A stretch of DNA of 64,000 bases from Flavobacterium flevense (GTDB taxonomy: Bacteria; Bacteroidota; Bacteroidia; Flavobacteriales; Flavobacteriaceae), in assembly GCF_900142775.1 (NCBI RefSeq), contig NZ_FRCC01000007.1:124001-188000 (forward strand), read 5' to 3'. Position 1 is the stretch's first letter. Each line of letters opens with the position of its first letter. Positions 55,801-63,317 of this stretch are shown piece by piece. The notes beneath the pieces were generated by a model. It had not been told where the DNA came from. It was given only the letters and a program-made list of their open reading frames with translations, and ran no database searches. A program made the translations under genes and the position numbers.

Positions 55801-57142
55801 GACAAGCGGTGGAGCTGAAGTTCAAAAACCATTGGCAACAGTTGTTATTGGCGGATTATTATCAGCTACATTACTAACATTAATAGTTTTGCCTATTCTG
55901 TATTTACTATTTGAAAACGGTATGAAAATTAAAAAAATTAAAAAAAGACAGCCTTTTGTAACCATTTGGTTTCTACTGATTAGCTGCGTGGCATTCTCCC
56001 AAAATAGTCAGCCTGTTTCATTACAAAAAGCCATCCAAATGGCAAAAACCAATAACATCGATTTAAAAATTGCTGATAAGGAAATTGAGAAACAAACGGT
56101 TCTTAAAAAGACAGCATTTCAAGCCGACCCATTGCAAGTACAATATCAGGGCGGACAATTCAATAGTGTCGATTATGACCACAATGTTTCGATACAACAG
56201 TATTTTCCCATTGGTAGCATTACAAAAGCCAACCGACAATTGCAGGAAGAATTGGTAAAACTAGCCGAAAAACGAAAAGCTTTATCCGAATATGAGATTG
56301 AAAAAGCAGTAACAATCGCCTACTATCAATATTTGTATGGCGTTTCTATTCAAAAATTAAACACAGATTTGTTAGCCATTTATTCGAAATTCCTAAAAAA
56401 TGCGGAACTTCGTTTTGAAACAGGCGAAAGCGGCAAAATTGAAGTGATCAGTGCCAAAGCAAAGTCAAAAGAAATAGAAACACAACAAGCGCAACTCGAA
56501 TTTGATTTGGCTATTTATCAAAAACAATTGCAGTTTTTTATTCAAACAGAAGACAATATTATTCCAGATAGTACAACAGCATTGCAGTACTTAATTAAAA
56601 ACAATGAAATCCAGTCAAAAGTCGAGACTTTAGTAACGGATTATTATTCACAGCAAATTTCAGTCTATGAAAAAGAAGCCAAAACGTTTAAAGCATTGCG
56701 AACACCAAAATTAGGTTTGGGGTATTTTGGACAAACAATTGATACCAAATCTTATTTTCAAGGATTTACAGCGGGTTTACAAATCCCTGTATTTGGAGGT
56801 GTAAACTCAGCCAAAGCTAAAGCTTCATCCATTAGTATTTCGCAAGCACAATTAGAATTGGACAAAAATAAATTAGCTTTGAAATTACAAATGCAGGAAT
56901 TAAAAAACAATTTCGATAAGCAACAAAAAGCATTAGAATATTTTCAAAATGAAGGGTTGCTATATGCAGAACAAATCATTGCAACGGCTCAAAAGAGTTA
57001 TGCAAACGGCGATATGAGTTATTGGACATACATTAGTTTTTTAAATCAGGCTATCGACATCAAAAAACAAAATGTCGAAGCTACGAATGCTTATAATCAA
57101 AGTGCAATTCAATTGCAATTCCCATCCATTTCTAACAAATAA
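52820..57142 (+). CDS. czcA: CzcA/CusA heavy-metal RND pump fused to a TolC-like outer-membrane channel
   Basis: 1440 residues from ATG 52820 (MLDKIIQFSI); the frame is open 22 codons further but that part is not conserved-looking. Residues about 1-1030 are a complete HME-RND antiporter: N-terminal helix, porter domain beginning LPLDALPDVTNNQVQI, proton-relay helix IDFGIIVDGAVIIVEA, and a second half ending LPILYLLFENG. A signal-like stretch (about 1040-1065) leads into an outer-membrane efflux (TolC) domain (about 1065-1440) with two long helical hairpins and strand YFGQTIDTKSYFQGFTAGLQIPVFGG. The fusion is a known Bacteroidota arrangement. Metal identity (Zn, Co, Cd or Cu) is not decided; the DFGxxVD relay favours divalent czc-type. 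Confidence 0.93.
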   Translation: MLDKIIQFSIKNKFIILLFTLVLIAWGSYSIKNLPLDALPDVTNNQVQIITTAPTLASQEVEQLITYPLEQAVKTIPKIIELRSISRFGLSVVTVVFKDDVDIYWARQQIFQRLDQAKENIPSYAGSPELAPISTGLGEIYQYDVYAKKGYEDKYDAIKLRTIQDWIIIPQLQGVEGVAEVSTWGGKLKQYEVAINPNKLNSLGITITDIFDALEKNNQNTGGAYIEKDQYAYFIRGVGMATGIKDLENIVVANKNGAPILVRNVAEVREGIALRYGASTKDGKGEIVSGLALMLKGENSSAVVDRVKEKMIQINKSLPEGVVAEAFIDRGKLVESAIGTVTKNLLEGALIVIFVLILFLGNLRAGLIVASVIPLSMLFAVILMNYFGVSGNLMSLGAIDFGIIVDGAVIIVEATMHHLHKLKRKKDLTQAEMDDEVYQSASKIRNSAAFGEIIILIVYLPILALVGTEGKMFRPMAMTVGFAVIGAFVLSLTYVPMMSAMFLSKNTEHKSNFSDRMMAWFEGIYTPFLEKALRFKKTVLAISLGLFVLAIVIFQNMGGEFIPTIEEGDLAINATIMTGSSLSQMVKTTTEYEKILKAKFPEIKTIVTKIGSGEIPTDPMPIESGDLIIVLKDKSEWTGDYDNWEDLANAMKSAMEAIPGANIEISQPIQMRFNELMTGSRSDIAIKIFGDDLEILDAKAKELIGKVNKIEGVGDLKADKVTGLPQITIKYDYNKIALYGLNITDINQIIRSSFAGESAGKIYEESKRFDVVVRMDTAHRTDITDVSNLFVPLPNGQQVPLSQVATVSYEQGPVQVSRENGKRRITVGLNVRGRDIKSVVEEIQQKLDKDFKLPAGYYVTYGGQFENLIEATKRLSVAVPIALGLIVILLFFTFNSFKQAGLIFTAIPLSAIGGVFALWMRGMPFSISAGIGFIALFGIAVLNGIVLISCFNQLKAEGITDPLQRVLMGTKTRLRPVLMTAAVASLGFLPMALSTSGGAEVQKPLATVVIGGLLSATLLTLIVLPILYLLFENGMKIKKIKKRQPFVTIWFLLISCVAFSQNSQPVSLQKAIQMAKTNNIDLKIADKEIEKQTVLKKTAFQADPLQVQYQGGQFNSVDYDHNVSIQQYFPIGSITKANRQLQEELVKLAEKRKALSEYEIEKAVTIAYYQYLYGVSIQKLNTDLLAIYSKFLKNAELRFETGESGKIEVISAKAKSKEIETQQAQLEFDLAIYQKQLQFFIQTEDNIIPDSTTALQYLIKNNEIQSKVETLVTDYYSQQISVYEKEAKTFKALRTPKLGLGYFGQTIDTKSYFQGFTAGLQIPVFGGVNSAKAKASSISISQAQLELDKNKLALKLQMQELKNNFDKQQKALEYFQNEGLLYAEQIIATAQKSYANGDMSYWTYISFLNQAIDIKKQNVEATNAYNQSAIQLQFPSISNK

Positions 57143-57153
57143 AATTTCTCACG

Positions 57154-58422
57154 ATGAAAAATATATTATTAAAACAAAATAATAAACTAGGTTATTTCTT
57201 CAACCTCTTTATTCTATTTTCTATTCTCTTTACTCTAAATTCTTGTGCTGATAAAAAAACTGAAGAAGCAGGTCACGAAGAAGAAAAGTCAGAAAATGAA
57301 GTCGCATTAACTGCTGTACAGTTCAAAACAGTTGGTATAGAAACCGGGGCTTTAGAAAACAGAAATCTGAATTTAGTAATAAAAGCCAATGGATACACCA
57401 CTGTTCCACCACAAAATATGGCTAATATTTCAACCTTAATTGGTGGAACGGTTAAGGATATTTTAGTACTTGAAGGTACGTATGTAAACAAAGGAAAGGT
57501 ATTGGCAACAATTAAAAATCTGGAAGTGGTTGAAATGCAGGAAGATTATAATTCGGCTATTGCTAATATTGAATACTTGCAATTAGAATACAATCGCCAG
57601 AAAACATTGAGCGACGAAGAAGTAAATCCTAGAAAAGTACTTCAGGAAGTGAAAGCAAAACTAGCTGTTGAAAGAGCAAGGGCACAGGCTGCAAAAAACA
57701 AATTACAAGCCTTGAATATGACTACAAGCGGCTCAAGTTTAGTGCCAATAGTTTCTCCTATATCCGGTTATGTTGGAAAAATAAGTATTGCCAAAGGAGC
57801 ATTTGCCGAAACAGGAGTAACGCTTTTTGAAGTGGTTGATAATAGCCAAATGCACTTAGATTTGAATGTCTATGAAAAAGACTTGGGTACTATTTCTGTT
57901 GGGCAAACTATCGATTTTATTTTGACAAACCAAGGAAACAAATCCATCAAGGGAAAAATATTCGGCATCAATAAATCCTTTTCAAACGAAAGCAAAACCG
58001 TCGCCGTTCACGCCAAAATTAATCCGGCTGATTCCAAAGATTTAATTTCCGGAATGTATGTTTCTGCCAATATCAATATTAAAAATGCAACCGTTCCTGC
58101 ATTACCCAAAGATGCTGTTGTAAAAAATGGAGATAAATACTTTGTTTATATTCAAGAGGAACACGAAGAAAAAGCCACAGCTAAAAAAGCAGAAGCACAC
58201 GAACACAAAGAAGGCGAAGCACATGCTGAAGAAGCTGTTGGCGTGGAAGAAGGATACAATGAAATACATTTCAAGGCAATAGAAGTTATACCCGGAACAA
58301 CCGATTTAGGCTATACCGAAGTAAAATTTGTAGAAGCAATTCCAACCAATGCAAAAATTGTGATTAAAGGAGCGTTTTATCTACTTTCTGCTATGAAAGG
58401 TGGCGGAGAACACGAACATTAA
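57154..58422 (+). CDS. czcB: CzcB/CusB-type periplasmic adaptor with His-rich insert
   Basis: Membrane-fusion protein joining the RND pump to its outer-membrane channel. 422 residues; lipobox LNSCADK (Cys30). Barrel-sandwich halves (VPPQNMANISTLIGGTVKDILVLEG and VPIVSPISGYVGKISI), helical hairpin (about 120-190), beta-barrel and membrane-proximal domains. Near residues 335-370 a His/Glu-rich loop (EEHEEKATAKKAEAHEHKEG) and the terminal GGGEHEH offer metal ligands. Twelve bases downstream of czcA. Confidence 0.93.
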   Translation: MKNILLKQNNKLGYFFNLFILFSILFTLNSCADKKTEEAGHEEEKSENEVALTAVQFKTVGIETGALENRNLNLVIKANGYTTVPPQNMANISTLIGGTVKDILVLEGTYVNKGKVLATIKNLEVVEMQEDYNSAIANIEYLQLEYNRQKTLSDEEVNPRKVLQEVKAKLAVERARAQAAKNKLQALNMTTSGSSLVPIVSPISGYVGKISIAKGAFAETGVTLFEVVDNSQMHLDLNVYEKDLGTISVGQTIDFILTNQGNKSIKGKIFGINKSFSNESKTVAVHAKINPADSKDLISGMYVSANINIKNATVPALPKDAVVKNGDKYFVYIQEEHEEKATAKKAEAHEHKEGEAHAEEAVGVEEGYNEIHFKAIEVIPGTTDLGYTEVKFVEAIPTNAKIVIKGAFYLLSAMKGGGEHEH

Positions 58423-58443
58423 TATCTCAAAATAAAAGTAAGT

Positions 58444-58776
58444 ATGATTCCATTTATAAAAACAATAGTATTTTTTATCCTTGCGGGTTTATGTGAAATC
58501 GGTGGAGGCTATCTCGTTTGGCTTTGGCTGAAAGAAGAAAAATCGATTTGGTATGGCATTATTGGAGCAATAATACTTACTTTGTATGGATATGTAATGA
58601 CTTTACAAACCGCTTCTTTTGGAAAAGCTTATGTAGTTTATGGTGGAATTTTCATCGTAATGGCTTTACTATGGGCGTGGAAGATTGATAATTTTAAACC
58701 AGATAAATACGACTTAATTGGAACAGCTATTATAATTGTTGGCATTGCAATTATTCTCTTTATACCTAGAAAATAA
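58444..58776 (+). CDS. YnfA/UPF0060 family membrane protein
   Basis: 110 residues in four membrane segments. The family pattern is clear: AGLCEIGGGYLVWLWL in the first segment, YGYVMTLQ, then FGKAYVVYGGIFIVMALLWAW and a final helix with DLIGTAIIIVG. Resembles small-multidrug-resistance proteins in size. Members are often found with heavy-metal efflux genes. Twenty-one bases after czcB and 11 bases before the P-type ATPase, so in the same operon. Substrate unknown. Confidence 0.9.
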   Translation: MIPFIKTIVFFILAGLCEIGGGYLVWLWLKEEKSIWYGIIGAIILTLYGYVMTLQTASFGKAYVVYGGIFIVMALLWAWKIDNFKPDKYDLIGTAIIIVGIAIILFIPRK

Positions 58777-58787
58777 AATAATAAAAA

Positions 58788-60809
58788 ATGAAACATCAAC
58801 ACAAATACGATGCAAACGGCAAGCAGCTTTGTTGCACATTGGAAGAAAAAACAAATCAAAAAAACGACAGACAAACTGGATGTTCTTGTACTGAGAATAA
58901 TCCTGAAAATCATTCTGATGATAATGATCACAAAAATTCAACTGAAAGTAAATCTACCTTTCAAATGTTTGTACCGGCTATAATTAGTTTTGTATTATTA
59001 CTAATTGCAATTGGTTTGGACAATTATTTTACTCAATCATGGTTCACTGGCTGGACACGTATTGCTTGGTATATAGTAGCGTATATACCAGTGGGTTTTC
59101 CAGTGATAAAAGAAGCTTTTGAAAGCATTCGCAAAGGCGAAATATTTTCAGAATTTTTATTAATGGGAATTGCAACTATTGGGGCATTTGCTATAGGCGA
59201 ATATCCTGAAGGAGTTGCTGTAATGCTGTTTTATTCCGTTGGCGAAGTATTTCAAATGCTAGCCGTTCAAAGAGCAAAAAATAACATCAAATTATTATTG
59301 GATCAAAGACCTGATACTGCTACAGTAATTCAAGGTGAAAATACCATTTCAAAAAAAGCATCTGAAATTAACATTGGAGAAATTATTCAATTGCGCCCTG
59401 GAGAAAAACTGGCACTTGACGGAAAATTGCTTTCAGACAGTGCCTCTTTAAATACCGCAGCGCTAACAGGTGAGAGTAAACCTGATACGAAACAAAAAGG
59501 AGAAACCGTTCTTGCCGGAATGATTAACCTAAATACTGTTGTTCAGGTGGAAGTTACAACGGCTTATTCTGATAGTAAGCTCTCAAAAATTTTAGAAATG
59601 GTTCAGGAAGCCACAGCTAAAAAAGCTCCAACGGAACTATTTATTCGAAAATTTGCTAAAATATATACGCCAATAGTAGTGTTTTTGGCAATCGGAATTT
59701 GTTTAATTCCAATGCTGTTTGTCGAGAATTACATTTTCGCCGATTGGTTATACAGGGCATTGATTTTCTTGGTTATTTCTTGTCCTTGCGCATTGGTAAT
59801 TTCAATTCCATTGGGCTATTTCGGAGGAATTGGCGCAGCGAGTAAAAACGGAATTTTAGTCAAAGGTTCAAGTTTTCTCGATATAATGGCAAATATTCAA
59901 GTAGTCGTAATGGATAAAACAGGAACACTAACCAAAGGTGTTTTCAAAGTTCAAAAAGTAGTAGCCGTTGATGTTTCAGAAGATGATTTAGTTAAATATG
60001 CATCGGCACTCGAAACCAAATCAACCCATCCCGTGGGAACCGCTATTATGGAATATGCCAAAGGTGCTGAAAAAAATATATCTGTTACTGATGTCGAAGA
60101 AATAGCAGGACACGGACTAAAAGGAAAAGTAGATGGAAACGAAATCTTGGCAGGAAATGTAAAATTGATGAAGAAATTCAATATCAGTTACAACGCAGAA
60201 ATTGAAAATACGCCATTTACAATAATCGTTATTGCCATCAATCAAAAATATGCGGGATATTTTCTAATTGCCGATGAAATCAAAGAAGATGCAAAACAAG
60301 CTATAAAAAGTTTACACAAAATAAACGTCAAAACCGTAATGCTTTCAGGCGATAAACAAGCCGTTGTTGATGCTGTTGCTAAAGAATTGAACATCGATCA
60401 AGCCTATGGAGATTTGTTACCTGAAAACAAAGTTCAGAAAGTAGAAGCACTCAAAAAAGAGCATCTACATATTGCTTTCGTTGGCGATGGTGTAAACGAT
60501 GCCCCTGTAGTTGCCCTTGCCGATGCAGGAATTGCAATGGGTGGGTTAGGTAGTGATGCCACTATTGAAACCGCTGATATTGTCATTCAAAATGATCAGC
60601 CAACAAAGATTTTCACAGCGATAAATATTGGAAAAAAGACCAAACAAATTGTTTATCAAAATATTGGATTAGCATTTGGCGTAAAAGCAATTGTTCTTGT
60701 TCTCGGTGCCGGTGGATTGGCAACTATGTGGGAAGCCGTTTTTGCCGATGTGGGTGTGGCATTGTTGGCAATTTTAAATGCAGTTAGAATACAACAAAGG
60801 AAGTTTTAG
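58788..60809 (+). CDS. CPx-type heavy-metal P1B ATPase (CadA/ZntA-like)
   Basis: ATP-driven exporter of Zn, Cd or Pb-type ions from the cytoplasm. 673 residues. Instead of a folded HMA domain the N-terminus (1-60) is a short disordered-looking tail with HQH, CC and CSC. Then eight membrane segments, actuator TGES, CPC motif (Cys332-Pro-Cys334), phosphorylation site DKTGTLTKG (Asp376), THPVG (His414) and GDGVNDAPVVALADAG. The last segment lacks the copper-type residues and has DVGVALLAILN, which fits the Zn/Cd/Pb class. Last gene of the efflux operon. Confidence 0.93.
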   Translation: MKHQHKYDANGKQLCCTLEEKTNQKNDRQTGCSCTENNPENHSDDNDHKNSTESKSTFQMFVPAIISFVLLLIAIGLDNYFTQSWFTGWTRIAWYIVAYIPVGFPVIKEAFESIRKGEIFSEFLLMGIATIGAFAIGEYPEGVAVMLFYSVGEVFQMLAVQRAKNNIKLLLDQRPDTATVIQGENTISKKASEINIGEIIQLRPGEKLALDGKLLSDSASLNTAALTGESKPDTKQKGETVLAGMINLNTVVQVEVTTAYSDSKLSKILEMVQEATAKKAPTELFIRKFAKIYTPIVVFLAIGICLIPMLFVENYIFADWLYRALIFLVISCPCALVISIPLGYFGGIGAASKNGILVKGSSFLDIMANIQVVVMDKTGTLTKGVFKVQKVVAVDVSEDDLVKYASALETKSTHPVGTAIMEYAKGAEKNISVTDVEEIAGHGLKGKVDGNEILAGNVKLMKKFNISYNAEIENTPFTIIVIAINQKYAGYFLIADEIKEDAKQAIKSLHKINVKTVMLSGDKQAVVDAVAKELNIDQAYGDLLPENKVQKVEALKKEHLHIAFVGDGVNDAPVVALADAGIAMGGLGSDATIETADIVIQNDQPTKIFTAINIGKKTKQIVYQNIGLAFGVKAIVLVLGAGGLATMWEAVFADVGVALLAILNAVRIQQRKF

Positions 60810-61124
60810 AACTACAATCTTTAAATTCACTATTCCACTTTACCAATGCAGCCGTCAAAAACATAATTTGAGACTGTCTTTTATAAAAACTAAATTTATG
60901 AATAGTTTCTCGAAGATCTTTAGTAATAATATTTTGTATATGTAAATTCCCAACCAATTAACAGCTTAAGGATTAGTAAAGGTATAATCCAATTTTATTA
61001 TTATGATTTATTCAATGCGGTGATTAAGATGATTAATCACCGTATTTTTTGCGTAGAATAAAACTAATTGTTTGAATTTTAAACATATTCAATTTATTTA
61101 TAATTCTATTATTACCAGCAGTAG
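60810..61124. other. Gap between the efflux operon and abiE
   Basis: AT-rich, no gene seen. A short inverted repeat around 61011-61043 (CGGTGATTAAGATGATTAATCACCG) contains the perfect 9-bp arms GGTGATTAA / TTAATCACC and is followed by TATTTTTT, so it is a probable terminator for the plus-strand efflux operon. Confidence 0.6.
61017..61043 (+). terminator. Terminator downstream of the metal-efflux operon
   Basis: CGGTGATTAA and TTAATCACCG pair perfectly (10 bp) over a short loop and are followed on the plus strand by TATTTTTTG. It lies about 210 bases after the P-type ATPase stop. Confidence 0.7.
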
Positions 61125-61177
61125 TTTGTAACAAATTTTTACATTTTGTAACAAATTTTTACTATTTTTGTTACAAA
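61125..61177. promoter_or_regulatory. Triple TTTGTnACAAA operator of the abiE operon
   Basis: Three copies of an 11-bp palindrome: TTTGTAACAAA at 61125-61135 and 61145-61155 (the 18-bp units containing them are identical, 20 bp apart) and TTTGTTACAAA at 61167-61177. The third overlaps a -7 box TATTTTTG (61163-61170). AbiEi antitoxins repress their own promoter through repeated sites, so this is a probable autoregulatory operator. Confidence 0.8.
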
Positions 61178-61195
61178 TGTTTAACTATACTGATA

Positions 61196-61789
61196 ATGCA
61201 AAGTATCCACGAAAATATCAAAGAATACATTTTAAAGACAGCAAGAGGTGTTTTAATATTTCCGGAAGATTTCAATTCTTTTGGTTCTTCAGAAGCAGTT
61301 CGTCTGGCTTTACATCGTCTTGAAAAAGAAAATACAATTACCCGAATCTCGCAAGGAATTTATGTACGGCCTATAATAAGTCAATATATTGGTGAGGTAT
61401 TGCCTTCAGCGGAAGAAGTTGCTAAAGGTATTGCTAAAAGAGACAGAGTGAAAATTGTACCCACTGGAGTTTATGCATTGAATGCTTTAGGTTTAAGCAC
61501 ACAAGTTCCTCTGAACTTGGTCTACCTTACAGATGGTGCCCCGAGAATAATTAAAGTAGGAAAACGAACTATTAGATTCAAAAAAACCACTCCTAAAAAC
61601 TTATTAGCTAAAGGAGAAATTAGTAGTTTAGTAATCCAAGCTTTAAGAGAAATTGGTATCGATAAAATCACTATTAATGAAGAAAAGAAAATTATTGAAC
61701 TGTTGGAAGGAGAAGATCGATCTAATTTACTACATGATATACAATTAGCTCCAGTTTGGATAAAAAAAATAATGCAAAAAGCACTGTAA
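61196..61789 (+). CDS. abiEi: AbiEi-type antitoxin (DUF6088)
   Basis: 197 residues. N-terminal winged HTH (about 1-60: FPEDFNSFGSSEAVRLALHRLEKEN then ISQGIYVRP) followed by the AbiEi C-terminal domain. The protein represses the operon and counteracts AbiEii by a type IV mechanism in characterised systems. Its stop overlaps the start of abiEii by one base (TAATG), and a triple operator stands upstream. Together they probably stabilise the element and may give phage protection. Confidence 0.92.
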   Translation: MQSIHENIKEYILKTARGVLIFPEDFNSFGSSEAVRLALHRLEKENTITRISQGIYVRPIISQYIGEVLPSAEEVAKGIAKRDRVKIVPTGVYALNALGLSTQVPLNLVYLTDGAPRIIKVGKRTIRFKKTTPKNLLAKGEISSLVIQALREIGIDKITINEEKKIIELLEGEDRSNLLHDIQLAPVWIKKIMQKAL

Positions 61790-62811
61790 TGACAAAACTA
61801 AGTTTTCATGCGCTTCCTATCACTGAAAAGACAACTATACTACAACAAGTAAGTAATAAACAAGGATTAGCTCCATTTGCAGTAGAAAAAGACTGGTGGG
61901 TAGTACAAACACTTACTACTATTTTTGAAATGACTGTGGGAGCTCATTTGGTTTTCAAAGGAGGAACATCTTTAAGCAAAGCCTGGAATCTTATTGATCG
62001 TTTCTCTGAAGATGTCGATTTAGCCATAGACAGACAATTTCTGGGATTTGAAGGGGAACTTACTAAAAAACAAATAACCGCTTTAAGAAAGGCTGCAAAC
62101 AGCTACATATCGGAGACATTTTTTATAGAGTTACAGAATGCATTTACCGAAAAAGGATTTCAAAATTTAAAATGGGAGATCATTAAAACAACTGAATCTG
62201 ATCAAGATCCAGTGATTATCAATCTATATTATCCAAATAGTATTGATACTCCGGGTTATATTAAACCAAGAGTTCAAATAGAAATAGGATGTCGTTCATT
62301 AAGAGAACCATTTAGCACTCAGGAAATAGTTTCACTATTAGACATCGAGTTTCCAAATACTATTTTCTCACAACCAGCAAGTATAATACCTACTGTGAAT
62401 CCAGAGCGAACTTTTTTGGAAAAAATATTTTTGCTTCATGAAGAATTTAGCAAGCCAAAAGAAAAAATTAGGGTAGAACGATTGAGCCGTCATTTATACG
62501 ATGTGTATCAGCTATCACAGACTAAGTTTGCTGATGCTGCATTACAAAATAAAGAACTCTATGAGACAATTGTAAAGCATCGTTTTAAATTTACTAAAGT
62601 TGGTGATATAGACTATAATTTACACCAACCACAAACAATCAATCCTATTCCTTCAACTGACATCATTGAAGCCTGGAAAGCAGATTACAAAACAATGCAA
62701 GAGCAAATGATTTATGGAGATTCACCATCATTTGAAACCATTATTTCTAAATTAACAGAACTAAAAACCAAAATAAACAACTTGGATTGGCAAATTGAAA
62801 TTAATAAATAA
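61789..62811 (+). CDS. abiEii: AbiEii-type nucleotidyltransferase toxin
   Basis: 340 residues from ATG 61789, chosen because it overlaps the antitoxin stop (TAATG); the frame extends 11 codons further upstream inside abiEi. Nucleotidyltransferase motifs of the AbiEii/MenT group: FKGGTSLSKAW (Gly58-Gly59-Thr-Ser) and SEDVDLAID (Asp75, Asp77), with later ERTFLEKIFLLHEEF and RLSRHLYDVYQL motifs. Members of the family transfer nucleotides to RNA, tRNA in the best-studied cases, and stop growth. All key residues are present, so the toxin looks intact. Confidence 0.93.
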   Translation: MTKLSFHALPITEKTTILQQVSNKQGLAPFAVEKDWWVVQTLTTIFEMTVGAHLVFKGGTSLSKAWNLIDRFSEDVDLAIDRQFLGFEGELTKKQITALRKAANSYISETFFIELQNAFTEKGFQNLKWEIIKTTESDQDPVIINLYYPNSIDTPGYIKPRVQIEIGCRSLREPFSTQEIVSLLDIEFPNTIFSQPASIIPTVNPERTFLEKIFLLHEEFSKPKEKIRVERLSRHLYDVYQLSQTKFADAALQNKELYETIVKHRFKFTKVGDIDYNLHQPQTINPIPSTDIIEAWKADYKTMQEQMIYGDSPSFETIISKLTELKTKINNLDWQIEINK

Positions 62812-62906
62812 GGAATAGTATGTTATTTTTACTATCCTTATTATTACTTATTTCATGTCGTAAATTTTTGGTATATTTTTGATTAATGATATTAAATAAA
62901 AATTTA

Positions 62907-63116
62907 ATGAAAGTAAATGTTATTATTGAAAGAGGAAAAGATGGTACTTATGGAGCTTATATTAGCTCAGATAACGTACCTTACGGACTTATTGGAGAAG
63001 GTAAAACAGTTGAAGAAGCAAAAGAGGATTTCTATAACTCGTATGAAGAAATGAAAGAACATTATAAAGTTGAGAATAAAAACTTTATAGAATTAGAATT
63101 TATTTTTAAATCATAA
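62907..63116 (+). CDS. Truncated HicB-like antitoxin remnant
   Basis: 69 residues from ATG 62907 (a start seven codons upstream at 62886 is less likely). The HicB fold is clear: MKVNVIIERGKDGTYGAYI, GLIGEGKTVEEAKEDFYNSYEEM, then FIELEFIFKS and stop. Full-length Bacteroidota HicB proteins continue after this strand with a C-terminal helix-turn-helix of roughly 60-70 residues, absent here. No HicA toxin is encoded on either side. It lies at the extreme right of the element and may be a decayed or DNA-binding-deficient orphan. Confidence 0.7.
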   Translation: MKVNVIIERGKDGTYGAYISSDNVPYGLIGEGKTVEEAKEDFYNSYEEMKEHYKVENKNFIELEFIFKS

Positions 63117-63236
63117 ATTAAAATGATCAGCGCTTTACAAAAAAATGGATTGACAAATAAAAAATTAGAACTAATGATGCGTAAAATTACTGTTATTAGG
63201 TTTTCTAATTTGAAGAATGGTATCAATTTAAAATAA

Positions 63237-63261
63237 ATTATTGTCAACTAAATTGTCAACT
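63237..63261. repeat. Right arm-type repeat, probable integrase binding site
   Basis: Exact second copy of 40861-40885, with two TTGTCAACT units, 44 bases inside the right att core. Same orientation as the left copy. Confidence 0.75.
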
Positions 63262-63269
63262 AAAAATAA

Positions 63270-63302
63270 AAAACCTTGTAAATCAATTGTTTACAAGGTT
63301 TT
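63270..63302 (-). terminator. Element-supplied terminator of ssrA
   Basis: Perfect 13-bp stem AAAACCTTGTAAA / TTTACAAGGTTTT, 7-base loop, starting 3 bases after the tmRNA 3' end and followed on the minus strand by TTATTTTT. It lies on the element side of the att core, so it arrived with the element. Confidence 0.8.
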
Positions 63303-63304
63303 AA

Positions 63305-63317
63305 GTGGAGTCGCCGG
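63305..63317. repeat. attR core within the tmRNA 3' end
   Basis: GTGGAGTCGCCGG, the same 13 bases as attL at 40734-40746. Twelve of them belong to the acceptor and T-arm end of tmRNA. Confidence 0.85.

Larger units (their letters stand above)
40735..63317. mobile_element. Integrative mobilisable element inserted in ssrA, carrying metal resistance and AbiE
   Basis: Bounded by a 13-bp direct repeat (40734-40746 and 63305-63317), the right copy being the 3' end of tmRNA. A tyrosine integrase lies next to the left end, and an exact 25-bp repeat containing tandem TTGTCAACT lies inside each end. Backbone: integrase, HTH protein, DUF927-like replication ATPase, MobC, MobB. No VirB/Tra genes, so mobilisation would need a helper. 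Cargo: metal efflux and redox genes, AbiEi/AbiEii, a HicB-like remnant. Flanking genes (fructokinase to the left, serine hydrolase to the right) are ordinary chromosomal genes. Confidence 0.9.

Noticed and set aside
63123..63236. 37-codon frame after the HicB-like gene, possible HicA or HicB tail
   Set aside because: No HicA double-stranded-RNA-binding pattern and no HicB HTH pattern; it ends next to the arm repeat and is probably fortuitous.
40735..63317. Self-transmissible conjugative element
   Set aside because: Relaxase and MobC are present but no TraG-like coupling protein or Tra/VirB genes were found, so it is called mobilisable only.
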